Below are positions 17,095 through 24,970 of a DNA stretch of 64,000 bases, in pieces (position 1 is the stretch's first letter; the number at the start of each line of letters is the position of its first letter). The notes under the pieces were generated by a model. The model searched no databases. It was not told the origin of the DNA and saw nothing but the letters and a program-made list of their open reading frames with translations. Source of the DNA: Ruminococcus sp. Its GTDB lineage: Bacteria > Bacillota > Clostridia > Oscillospirales > Ruminococcaceae. The translations under genes and the position numbers were made by a program. The stretch is taken from positions 1 to 64,000 of the forward strand of contig JAFVCV010000040.1 of the NCBI GenBank assembly GCA_017478965.1, written 5' to 3'.

Positions 17095-18090
17095 TTATCT
17101 GGCGAGTATCTCCTCTATCTGTGAAAGCTCCTCTTCGGTGAAGTCAAGGTTTTCCACGGCGGCAGCGTTGTCTGTTATCTGCTCGGGCCTGCTGGCGCCT
17201 ACGAGAACGGTGGCTACTGCATCGTTATGGAGCAGCCAGGCTATGGCCATCTGGGAAAGCTTTTGTCCTCTGGCGGCTGCGACGCCGTTAAGGTCATTGA
17301 GTTTTTTTATCATTTCCTCCGTCAGCTGCGAGCCTATCCAGGTGCTGCCCCGTCCGACTCGGGAATCTGCGGGAACGCCTTTCAGGTAGCGGTCGGTGAG
17401 AAAGCCCTGGTAAAGGGGCGAGAACACTGCAAAGCTCAGGCCGTTGTCCTTGCAGTAGCTGTCAAGACCGTCCTCTTCCACCCAGCGGTTTAGCATGGAG
17501 TAGGAGGGCTGGTTGACGATAAAGGGCGTTTTCAGCTCTCTGAATATCTGCTGTATCTCGGCGGTCTGGGCCTTGTTGTAGTTGGAAATGCCGACGTAAA
17601 GGGCCTTGCCTGACCTTACGCACTGGTCAAGGGCCAGTGCTATCTCTTCCATGGGGGCCTCCGGGTCAAAAACATGGTGGTAGTAGATGTCAACATAGTC
17701 AAGCCCCATGCGCCCAAGGCTCTGGTCCAGGGAGGATATCAGATACTTGCGGCTGCCGTGCTTTGCACCGTAGGGGCCTTCCCACATATCGTAGCCGGCC
17801 TTGGTTGAGATACACAGCTCGTCACGGTAGGCCCTCAGGCCACAGTCAAGTATCTTGCCGAAATTCTCTTCTGCTGAACCGTTGAAGGGGTGGCCGTAGT
17901 TGTTGGCCAGATCAAAGTGGCAGATACCGAGATCGAAGGCCGTCCGGCACATTTTCTCGGCGTTCTCAAAGCTCTGGCCGAATCCGAAATTCTGCCATAG
18001 CCCCAACGAAATGGCAGGCAGCTTCAGTCCGCTCCTCCCGCAGCGGCGGTAGACCATTTTCTCATATCTTTTTTCATTTGCTTTATACAT
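17095..18090 (-). CDS. Aldo/keto reductase, YghZ-like
   Basis: A 331-residue NADPH-dependent reductase close to the YghZ/MgrA (L-glyceraldehyde 3-phosphate reductase) group, to judge from MVYRRCGRSGLKLPAISLGLW. The catalytic tetrad is visible: Asp and Tyr in FDLANNYG, Lys in STKAGYDMW, and His in YYHHVFDP. The N-terminus MYKANEKRYEKM and the C-terminal cofactor region VLVGASRPEQ also match. In E. coli such enzymes reduce methylglyoxal and glyceraldehyde phosphate; the substrate here is inferred. AAAGGAG lies 9 bases before the start. Two CCATATG copies lie in its upstream region. Confidence 0.9.
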   Translation of the reverse strand: MYKANEKRYEKMVYRRCGRSGLKLPAISLGLWQNFGFGQSFENAEKMCRTAFDLGICHFDLANNYGHPFNGSAEENFGKILDCGLRAYRDELCISTKAGYDMWEGPYGAKHGSRKYLISSLDQSLGRMGLDYVDIYYHHVFDPEAPMEEIALALDQCVRSGKALYVGISNYNKAQTAEIQQIFRELKTPFIVNQPSYSMLNRWVEEDGLDSYCKDNGLSFAVFSPLYQGFLTDRYLKGVPADSRVGRGSTWIGSQLTEEMIKKLNDLNGVAAARGQKLSQMAIAWLLHNDAVATVLVGASRPEQITDNAAAVENLDFTEEELSQIEEILAR

Positions 18091-18155
18091 ATGCTATTCT
18101 CCTTTTAGTGATTTTCAGCTCAGCCGACGCCGGGCTGACCTTACTATTGATTTTA

Positions 18156-18176
18156 CCATATGATCTGACCATATGG
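18156..18176. repeat. Paired CCATATG elements upstream of the aldo/keto reductase
   Basis: CCATATG at 18156-18162 and CCATATGG at 18169-18176 are repeated with a 13-bp period, about 70-80 bases upstream of the reductase start. The first abuts a TAAAAT -10-like box (18155-18150, minus strand). The spacing and near-palindromic CATATG cores resemble a binding site, but no regulator is known. Confidence 0.35.
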
Positions 18177-18239
18177 AATAATACAAGCTATGATTTATTT
18201 AACATATCCTATTTTAATTATCTTCATCTTATGCCCTTG

Positions 18240-18268
18240 TTGACAAAAGTGCGGGGTGATGGTATAAT
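18240..18268 (+). promoter_or_regulatory. Consensus sigma-A promoter of rnhA-iscS-iscU-mnmA
   Basis: TTGACA (18240-18245), 17-bp spacer, TATAAT (18263-18268). The leader to rnhA is about 38 nt. Confidence 0.88.
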
Positions 18269-18312
18269 TGAAATCGGATAAATTTGGATCGAGCTGAAAT
18301 GAGTTGATAAAA

Positions 18313-18798
18313 ATGAAAGAAGTAACTATATATACCGACGGGGCTTGTTCCGGCAACCCCGGTCCAGGCGGCTACGGCGTCATCCTCAGGTTCGGCAGCA
18401 TCAGCAAGGAGCTGTGGGGCGGCGAGCCGGATACCACCAATAACCGCATGGAGATGACCGCTGTCATCAGGGGCTTGCAGGCCCTGAGAGAGCCGTGTAA
18501 GGTCAGGCTTTACAGTGACTCGAAATATGTTATCGACGCAGTGACAAAGGGCTGGGCAGAGGGCTGGAAAAAGCGTGGCTGGGTCAAGTCCGACAAAAAG
18601 CCTGCCCTTAACAGCGACCTGTGGGAGATGATATTGCAGCTGCTGAAGATCCATCAGGTGGATCTTTTCTGGGTCAAGGGCCACGCCGGCCATACAGAGA
18701 ACGAGCGGGTGGACCACCTGGCCGTGGCCGGGTCCAGGAGGGCAAGAGAGCTTGGAAGAGCCTTTGATGCAGTAGTAGGAAAGGACGAAGAGATATGA
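18313..18798 (+). CDS. rnhA: Ribonuclease HI
   Basis: A 161-residue RNase HI that cuts RNA in RNA-DNA hybrids (primer removal, R-loops). All catalytic acids are visible: Asp in IYTDGACSGNPGPGG, Glu in NRMEMTAVI, Asp in LYSDSKYV, and the C-terminal Asp in ERVDHLA following VKGHAGH. It is the standard length of about 155 residues. The ATG at 18313 is used; an in-frame TTG 9 bases earlier is less likely. It overlaps the next gene by ATGA, so the first two genes of this sulfur operon are translationally coupled. Confidence 0.95.
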   Translation: MKEVTIYTDGACSGNPGPGGYGVILRFGSISKELWGGEPDTTNNRMEMTAVIRGLQALREPCKVRLYSDSKYVIDAVTKGWAEGWKKRGWVKSDKKPALNSDLWEMILQLLKIHQVDLFWVKGHAGHTENERVDHLAVAGSRRARELGRAFDAVVGKDEEI

Positions 18799-19973
18799 GC
18801 GGGACCTATGTTTACGCTGACAACGCCGCCACTACCAGAGTCTCGCAGAGAGCTTTGGCGGCGGCTATGCCATTTTTCAGGGAAAGTTTCGGGAACCCTT
18901 CCTCTATCCATTCCAGAGGCGCTGCCTGCGCATCGGCAGTTCTGAAGGCCAGGCAGCAGGTACAGCTGGCCCTGGGGGCCGATAAGGTCGGTGAGATATA
19001 CTTTACCTCCGGCGGCACAGAGTCCGATAACTGGGCCATAAGAGGAGCTGGTGAGATGGGGGAGAGGTCTGGCAGGCGGCACATCATCACCTCCGCCTTC
19101 GAGCATCATGCGGTGCTGAATACCTGTGCATATCTGGAAAGAAAGGGCTTTGAGATAACTTATCTGCCGGTGGGGAAGGAAGGGCTCATAAGTCCCGGAC
19201 AAGTGGAAAAGGCCCTCAGGGAGGATACCTGTCTGGTGAGCATCATGGCCGCCAATAACGAGATAGGCACTGTCCAGCCCATCGGGGATATAGGCAGTCT
19301 GTGCCGGGAAAGAGGAGTGCTTTTTCATACGGATGCTGTGCAGGCTGTGGGGAATATGCCCATAAATGTGGAGAAAATGAACATCGACCTGCTGTCTCTT
19401 TCAGGACATAAGCTCCACGCACCCAAGGGCGTAGGGGCACTTTACTGCCGCCGCAGCATCGACCTGCCTTCGCTGATCTTCGGCGGAGGACAGGAAAGGG
19501 GCAGGCGGGCAGGCACCGAGAATGTCCCGGCTATAGCTGCCCTGGGGGAGGCCATCACCGAGATATGCGAGGGCATGGAGGAAAAAAACGCCCGTGTGGG
19601 CGAAATGAGAGACAGGCTCATGGAGGGCCTGCTGAAAATAAAGGGGACCTACGTCAACGGCAGCATGGAAAAAAGGCTGCCGGGGAACCTGAACATCACC
19701 TTTAAGGGAGTTGAGGGGGAGAGTCTGGTGCTGACCCTTGATATGAAGGGCATAGCTGCCTCCACCGGGGCTGCCTGCACCGGCGGCTCTGTTAACGCTT
19801 CCCATGTGCTGACCGCCATAGGCCTTGACCCGGCAGATGCCCGCAGCACCCTGAGGATAAGCCTTAACGGTGAGAATACCGACGACGATATAGGCTATAT
19901 GCTCAGTGTCATCCCCGGGGTCATAGACAGACTGCGGGAGCTTTCGCCTTTGTGGTATGAGGATGAGAAGTGA
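18795..19973 (+). CDS. Cysteine desulfurase (IscS/NifS family)
   Basis: A 392-residue PLP enzyme that takes sulfur from cysteine onto its active-site Cys for Fe-S assembly and tRNA thiolation. The family N-terminus YADNAATTRVS, the PLP lysine in SLSGHKLHAPKG and the cofactor-binding His in FEHHAVLNT are present. So is the catalytic Cys loop TGAACTGGSVNASHVL (IscS has SSGSACTS). It overlaps rnhA by 4 bases and is followed by a scaffold gene and mnmA. Its sulfur is therefore likely passed to both an Fe-S scaffold and 2-thiouridine synthesis. Confidence 0.94.
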   Translation: MSGTYVYADNAATTRVSQRALAAAMPFFRESFGNPSSIHSRGAACASAVLKARQQVQLALGADKVGEIYFTSGGTESDNWAIRGAGEMGERSGRRHIITSAFEHHAVLNTCAYLERKGFEITYLPVGKEGLISPGQVEKALREDTCLVSIMAANNEIGTVQPIGDIGSLCRERGVLFHTDAVQAVGNMPINVEKMNIDLLSLSGHKLHAPKGVGALYCRRSIDLPSLIFGGGQERGRRAGTENVPAIAALGEAITEICEGMEEKNARVGEMRDRLMEGLLKIKGTYVNGSMEKRLPGNLNITFKGVEGESLVLTLDMKGIAASTGAACTGGSVNASHVLTAIGLDPADARSTLRISLNGENTDDDIGYMLSVIPGVIDRLRELSPLWYEDEK

Positions 19974-19978
19974 GCGCC

Positions 19979-20362
19979 ATGCAGTATAACGAAAAAATAA
20001 TGGAGAGATTTCTCTCACCTGAGAATATCGGGGAGGATCCGGAGGCCGACGGCATAGGCGAGGTCGGCGGCGGAGAGTGCGGGGACCTTACCAGGATATA
20101 TCTGAGGGTCGAAAACGGTTCAGTTACCGGGGCCAGGTTCACCTCTTTCGGCTGCGTGGGGGCAGTGGCGGCAGGCAGCGCAGCGGCTCAGCTTGCCCTT
20201 GGCAGGACCCCGGAGCAGGCCGCAGAGTTTTCCGCCGGGGAGATCGTAGAGGTTTTAGGGGACTTTCCCGAAGAAAAACAGCACTGTCCGGAGAACGCCG
20301 CTCTGGCAGTCCGCCGGGCCGCAGAGGACTATATCAGAAAAGGACGGGAGAAGGGTAAGTGA
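19979..20362 (+). CDS. IscU/NifU-like Fe-S cluster scaffold
   Basis: A 127-residue NifU N-terminal (IscU) protein. The three cluster-ligand Cys sites are in place: GGGECGDLT, SFGCVGAVAAGSAAAQL and QHCPENAALAVRRAA. The start MQYNEKIMERF at 19979 matches the usual family start; an in-frame GTG lies 9 bases earlier. It assembles Fe-S clusters on sulfur supplied by the desulfurase encoded just upstream. The SufU-specific zinc-site insert is not apparent, so this looks IscU/NifU-type rather than SufU. Confidence 0.92.
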   Translation: MQYNEKIMERFLSPENIGEDPEADGIGEVGGGECGDLTRIYLRVENGSVTGARFTSFGCVGAVAAGSAAAQLALGRTPEQAAEFSAGEIVEVLGDFPEEKQHCPENAALAVRRAAEDYIRKGREKGK

Positions 20363-20363
20363 T

Positions 20364-21440
20364 ATGAGCGGGAAGAAGAAAGTGCTGGTGGCCATGAGCG
20401 GCGGCGTTGACAGTTCGGTGGCGGTCAAGCTGCTGCTGGAGGCCGGTTATGAGGTCAGCGGTGCGACCATGCACCTTTATGACAATGAAGACATCGGTCT
20501 GGACAGCAGCCGGACCTGCTGTTCTCTCAGCGACGTGGAGGACGCAAGACTGGTGGCTCTCAGGCTTGGTATAGACCATCATGTGTTCAATTTTTCGGAG
20601 GATTTTAAAAAGTACGTCATTGAGGATTTTATAAATACCTACCTTGCCGGCGCCACACCAAACCCCTGCATAAGATGCAACAAGCACCTTAAATTCGACA
20701 GGTTCCTTGAAAGGGCAAGGGTACTTGGCTTTGACTATATCGCCACCGGTCACTATGTAAGGCGGGAATTTGACAGCGAAAGGGGCCGATGGCTCTTAAA
20801 GCGCTCTCCCGACCGGAGCAAGGACCAGAGCTACGTGCTTTACGGCCTGACCCAGGAGCAGCTTTCCCATACTCTATTCCCTGTGGGGGAGCTGACCAAG
20901 GAAACTATCAGGGAAAGGGCCGCAGATGGCGGCCTGGTCAATGCCGGGAAGCCCGATTCCCAGGACATCTGCTTTATCCCCGACGGGGACTATGCTGCCT
21001 TTATAACTGCTAACGCAGGCCCCTCGCCGGAGGGGGACATAGTACTTTCCGACGGCAGGGTCCTTGGCAGACACAGGGGGCTTATAAACTACACCGTAGG
21101 CCAGCGCCGGGGCATAGGCGTTTACTACAGCGAACCGCTGTTCGTTACCGCCAAGGATATGGCAAACAACCGCCTTGTCCTCGGCACCGCCGATGAGGTC
21201 TGCTCTGCGGAGCTTACTGCCGGCGAGGTGAACTTCATAAGCTTTGACCGGCTTGAAGGCCCCTACAGATGCACCGCACAGACCCGCTATCACCAGAAAG
21301 ACGTGGCCTGTACAGTCTATCCGTTGGAAAACGGAGATGTGAGGGTCGTCTTCGATTCTCCCCATAAGGCAGTGTCAAAGGGGCAGGCCGTGGTGTTCTA
21401 CGAGGGCGAAGAAGTCATAGGCGGCGGTACGATACTGTGA
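20364..21440 (+). CDS. mnmA: tRNA-specific 2-thiouridylase MnmA
   Basis: A 358-residue enzyme that adds sulfur to U34 of tRNA-Lys, -Glu and -Gln. The PP-loop is VAMSGGVDSSVA. The two catalytic Cys are in NPCIRCNKHLKF and QDICFIPDGDY, with the family signature YFATGHYA-like IATGHYVRR and KDQSYVLYGL. C-terminal beta-barrel domains follow (GQRRGIGV). GGAGAAGGG lies close before the ATG. Its place right after a cysteine desulfurase and scaffold gives it a dedicated sulfur source. A terminator follows. Confidence 0.96.
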   Translation: MSGKKKVLVAMSGGVDSSVAVKLLLEAGYEVSGATMHLYDNEDIGLDSSRTCCSLSDVEDARLVALRLGIDHHVFNFSEDFKKYVIEDFINTYLAGATPNPCIRCNKHLKFDRFLERARVLGFDYIATGHYVRREFDSERGRWLLKRSPDRSKDQSYVLYGLTQEQLSHTLFPVGELTKETIRERAADGGLVNAGKPDSQDICFIPDGDYAAFITANAGPSPEGDIVLSDGRVLGRHRGLINYTVGQRRGIGVYYSEPLFVTAKDMANNRLVLGTADEVCSAELTAGEVNFISFDRLEGPYRCTAQTRYHQKDVACTVYPLENGDVRVVFDSPHKAVSKGQAVVFYEGEEVIGGGTIL

Positions 21441-21471
21441 GAAACTCATATCGGCATAAAAGATAAGGATA

Positions 21472-21530
21472 AAAAAAGTGCCCCTCCGGCGGCGGTCATC
21501 GGACCGTGTGCGGGAGCGGCACTTTCTCTT
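21472..21530. terminator. Bidirectional terminator, mnmA and AI-2E permease
   Basis: The outer arms (AAAGTGCC.CTCC at about 21475-21486 with GGAGCGGCACTTT at about 21513-21525) form a long hairpin with A and T runs. It lies between convergent genes. Confidence 0.8.
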
Positions 21531-21537
21531 TTCAATT

Positions 21538-22845
21538 CTACGATCCACCCTTTTCCATCTCCACCTCATTGACTTCATCAATGGAGGGGATGTCCAGCTG
21601 TAAAAGCTGCTCTGCGGTCAGGGGCTTTCGTTCCGGCGGCTTGGCGTAAAGATGGGCCACGTCCTTTTTGTAGTAGTCAGTATCAACAGGCAAATGCTTT
21701 TTTCGCAGCTTGTTGTTCACACCGTCCCTGACAAAGCTGTAAATGAGCGCAAATGCAGGGACCGCCAGGACCATTCCGACAAATCCGAAAAGACCGCCGA
21801 ATATCAGCAGGGAGATAAGCACCCAGAACCCGGGCAGCCCCGTGGAGTCGCCAAGGATCTTGGGGCCAAGGATATTGCCGTCGAACTGCTGCAAAACAAA
21901 AATGAATATTGCAAAGAGTATGACCTTCTTAGGTTCGATGAGCAATATCAGTATAGCCGAGGGGATAGCCCCGATGAACGGTCCGAAGAAGGGGATTATA
22001 TTCGTAACTCCGATGAGTACGCTTATCATGATGTTGTAGGGCATTGACATGAAGGTAAGCCCTATGAAACAGATAAGCCCGATGATGATGGAGTCCACTA
22101 TCTTTCCGGTGATAAAGCCCGAAAAAACAGTGTTCGCCTTGGCGGCCACGTCCATTATCCTCTCGCAGGTCTTCTTCTTTGTCATGGAGATTATTATTTT
22201 CTTCGACTGGGCTAAAAGCTTCTCCTTGTTGCATAGCAGATAAACTGAAACTATAAATCCCAGCAGGAAGTTCTTCACGAAGTTCACAAAGCCCCAGGCG
22301 CCGGAAAGGATATTGTCGAACACAGGCTGAAGCTTTGTCATGACCTCGCTGAACCCGGTGTTGAAATCCGACAGCATATTCGTAGCGTATGTTTCTATAT
22401 AGGGGTAGTTTTTGAATACCTTGTTTATCCAGTTCTGAACGGTGGAAACTATGCTCTGGGCGTTGTTGAAGATATCCGTGATGGACTTTATCAGCTCCGG
22501 CACGACCAGGGCCACCAGTCCCACAACTATCCCCAGAAACACCAGGGTCGTGACCCCCACGGAGATGGCCTTTATGGCCCCCGCCCGCTTAGGCTCGCCG
22601 TTCTCGTCCCGGCTTTTGAAGACCTTGTCCTTCAGGAAATTCTCGGTCTTTACCATTATAGGGTTTATGAGAAAAGCAATGACCAGGCCCCAGATGACCG
22701 GGTTCATGACCTTTAACAGCACCATGATGCCGTCTATTATTTTGCTTATATTGAACACCGCCACCACCAGCAGCACGTTCACCGCAATGACCACAGCCGC
22801 ATATACTGCTATGGTGTGGTATTTTTTGTTGGTATACAGTTTCAT
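21538..22845 (-). CDS. AI-2E family transporter (PerM-like permease)
   Basis: A 435-residue membrane protein with about eight hydrophobic segments. It has the AI-2E family pattern: a paired N-terminal helix start (YAAVVIAVNVLLVVAVF, MNPVIWGLVIAFLINPI), then FKNFLLGFIVSVYLL, then the central PYNIMISVLIGVTNIIPFFGPFIGAIPSA, then GPKILGDSTGLPGFWVLISLLIFGGLFGFVGM. Known members export AI-2 or act as Na+/H+ antiporters; the substrate here is unknown. The ATG at 22845 is taken because GGAAAGGACG precedes it and the longer frame adds only a polar leader. Confidence 0.9.
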   Translation of the reverse strand: MKLYTNKKYHTIAVYAAVVIAVNVLLVVAVFNISKIIDGIMVLLKVMNPVIWGLVIAFLINPIMVKTENFLKDKVFKSRDENGEPKRAGAIKAISVGVTTLVFLGIVVGLVALVVPELIKSITDIFNNAQSIVSTVQNWINKVFKNYPYIETYATNMLSDFNTGFSEVMTKLQPVFDNILSGAWGFVNFVKNFLLGFIVSVYLLCNKEKLLAQSKKIIISMTKKKTCERIMDVAAKANTVFSGFITGKIVDSIIIGLICFIGLTFMSMPYNIMISVLIGVTNIIPFFGPFIGAIPSAILILLIEPKKVILFAIFIFVLQQFDGNILGPKILGDSTGLPGFWVLISLLIFGGLFGFVGMVLAVPAFALIYSFVRDGVNNKLRKKHLPVDTDYYKKDVAHLYAKPPERKPLTAEQLLQLDIPSIDEVNEVEMEKGGS

Positions 22846-22884
22846 AGCGTCGTCCTTTCCTGACTTTACAGCTCGTACCCCTTT

Positions 22885-22913
22885 ATTATAACCTATATTC
22901 CCCCGAATTGCAA
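22885..22913 (-). promoter_or_regulatory. Sigma-A promoter of the AI-2E permease
   Basis: Minus-strand TTGCAA (22913-22908), 17-bp spacer, TATAAT (22890-22885). Confidence 0.75.
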
Positions 22914-23021
22914 GGGACAAATCAAAAAAACTGTATTTTTGCACTGACCGCAAAATAACGATCAGTTACTGATCTGAAACCAATTAACAAAAAATTATCC
23001 TGATATGGTATTTTATTCCTA

Positions 23022-23050
23022 TTGACAAACCGAGAAAAAAGTATTATACT
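23022..23050 (+). promoter_or_regulatory. Sigma-A promoter of the trp operon
   Basis: TTGACA (23022-23027), 17-bp spacer, TATACT (23045-23050). Transcription would begin near 23057, at the 5' edge of the T-box leader. Confidence 0.82.
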
Positions 23051-23056
23051 GTGAAA

Positions 23057-23420
23057 CAGAAAATTTAATAGTCTAAATCCTATGAGCAAAGGCAAGTAGC
23101 CGATGGAGATAGTTTCAGAGAGCTGCCGGGCGGTGTGAGGCAGTACGAAGGCTTTCGGTGAATGGATTTGTGAGGAGCAGAGTCAAAGCAGGGCCTGTTT
23201 ACAGGAGCTGTGAGTACCTTTCGCCGTGTTTCCTACGTTAGTGTGAAGGGGTATCGGTCTTCCTGCCGTTATTGGCCGTGCAGGGAATGTGTACCTATCG
23301 AGCCGTTTTGAAGGGTCCGCTGGCCGGGACCTGGAGGGCGGGAAATTGGGTGGCACCACGTTAGTTAGTTCTATCGTCCCATATGCAGAGTATGCGTATG
23401 CGGCGGCAGGACTTTTTTTA
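23057..23420 (+). promoter_or_regulatory. T-box riboswitch, tryptophan specifier (trp operon)
   Basis: A leader of about 360 nt with the hallmark T-box sequence TGGGTGGCACCACG at 23347-23360. Stem I closes by CTAAAT (about 23074) with ATTTGTG (about 23166). The specifier position in its 3' side reads GAA-TGG-A, giving codon UGG at 23163-23165, hence tRNA-Trp. The terminator hairpin follows: GTCC at 23376-23379 pairs with GGAC at 23409-23412, an inner CATATGC/GCGTATG stem, then seven T to 23419. Uncharged tRNA-Trp should stabilise the antiterminator and turn on trpE-trpGD-trpC-trpB-trpA. The specifier call comes from alignment by eye. Confidence 0.92.
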
Positions 23421-23466
23421 TTGCCTTTTTGCCGCAGGAGCAATTATTTTACAGGAGGTAATCATC

Positions 23467-24942
23467 ATGCTGTATCCGTCATTGGAAGAGGTAAAGAAAT
23501 ATTTTGAGGACTACAGGACGGTCCCGGTCTTTTATGAGATGCTCATGGACAACTACACGCCTATACAGCTTTTCAACTGTCTTCATGAGATATATGAGGA
23601 CTGCTTTATACTGGAGTCCGTTGACAACAAGGACAAATGGGGCCGTTATTCCTACGTCGGCATAGATCCCAGAGCTGAGTATGTCCTCAGGGACGGCGTG
23701 ATGACCGTCAGGGAGGCCGGCCGTGCTCCTAAGGACATAAAGACCGATGACCCCATCGGCTTTCTTTCACAGGTGATAGAGGAGCATAAGTCCCCCAGGT
23801 TCAACAGCTACCCTAAGCTCACCGGCGGACTGATGGGTTTCTTTGCTTACGATATGGTAAGGTATTTTGAAAAGACTCTTACGAACGTCCCCGAGGACGA
23901 CCTTGGCCTGCCGGACGCAGACCTGTTCATGTTCGAGAAGCTGGTGGCCTATGACCATCTGAGCAACAAGGCCGTCATTATCCTCAATATCAATAAGGAC
24001 GACGATATCGGGGAAAAATATGCCGCCTGTGAGCAGACCGCTCTCGATATCGTGGTGGCGCTGAAAAACTACCGCCCGGGGGTGACAAAGCGCAGGCCCA
24101 TGCCGGACAGCTTTGAGGTCAGGTCCAATATCACCAAGGAGCAGTACCTTAAAAACGTTGAGATCGCCAAGGAGTATATCGCTGACGGCGATATCTTCCA
24201 GATAGTGCCTTCGCAGCGCTTTGAGATCGACAACCCTCCGGACAGCTTTGATGTTTACAGAATGCTCAGGTCCACTAACCCTTCACCCTATCTGTTTTAT
24301 TTCAAGCATAACGACTACGCCGTGGCAGGTTCCTCGCCTGAGATGCTGGTGAGCGTTGAGAACGGAACCGTTGTCACCCGCCCCATTGCCGGTACCATAA
24401 AGCGTGGGGCCACCCACGATGAAGACGTGAGGAATGAGCAGATACTCCTCAACGACCCCAAGGAGAGAGCCGAGCACACCATGCTGGTGGACCTTGGCCG
24501 CAACGACATCGGCAAGGTATCGGATTTCGGCACCGTTGAAGTGACCAGTCTTATGGTCATCGAGAGGTATTCCAAGGTCATGCACATCGTTTCCAACGTC
24601 AAAGGAACTCTTAGAAAGGACAAAAAGCCCCTGGACGCCCTTATGGCTGTCCTTCCCGCAGGCACCCTTTCCGGTGCGCCCAAGGTCAGGGCAATGGAGC
24701 TGATCGACGAGCTGGAGACTACCAAGAGAGGGCTTTACGGCGGCACAGTAGGCTATCTGGCCTTCGACGGCTCTCTGGATACCTGCATAGCCATCAGGAC
24801 CGTACTTTTCAAAAACGGTAAGGCCTATGTCCAGGCCGGCGGCGGCGTGGTGGCCGACAGCATACCCGAGAATGAATATCAGGAGAGCTGCAATAAGGCC
24901 CTGGCAGTCATAAACGCTGTCAAGGAAGCTTCCAGGCTCTGA
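23467..24942 (+). CDS. trpE: Anthranilate synthase component I
   Basis: A 491-residue chorismate-utilising enzyme making anthranilate with TrpG. The N-terminal tryptophan-feedback region has the LLES-type motif as ILESVDNKDKWGRYS. The C-terminal catalytic part shows IFQIVPSQRF, RSTNPSPYLFYF, GSSPEMLV, RPIAGTIKRG, EHTMLVDLGRNDIG and the terminal VQAGGGVVADSIPENEYQE. The ATG at 23467 has AGGAGG 8 bases before it and lies just after the T-box. It is the first gene of the trp operon. Confidence 0.96.
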   Translation: MLYPSLEEVKKYFEDYRTVPVFYEMLMDNYTPIQLFNCLHEIYEDCFILESVDNKDKWGRYSYVGIDPRAEYVLRDGVMTVREAGRAPKDIKTDDPIGFLSQVIEEHKSPRFNSYPKLTGGLMGFFAYDMVRYFEKTLTNVPEDDLGLPDADLFMFEKLVAYDHLSNKAVIILNINKDDDIGEKYAACEQTALDIVVALKNYRPGVTKRRPMPDSFEVRSNITKEQYLKNVEIAKEYIADGDIFQIVPSQRFEIDNPPDSFDVYRMLRSTNPSPYLFYFKHNDYAVAGSSPEMLVSVENGTVVTRPIAGTIKRGATHDEDVRNEQILLNDPKERAEHTMLVDLGRNDIGKVSDFGTVEVTSLMVIERYSKVMHIVSNVKGTLRKDKKPLDALMAVLPAGTLSGAPKVRAMELIDELETTKRGLYGGTVGYLAFDGSLDTCIAIRTVLFKNGKAYVQAGGGVVADSIPENEYQESCNKALAVINAVKEASRL

Positions 24943-24970
24943 GCAAGACCGATGACAGGAGGAAAAGATC

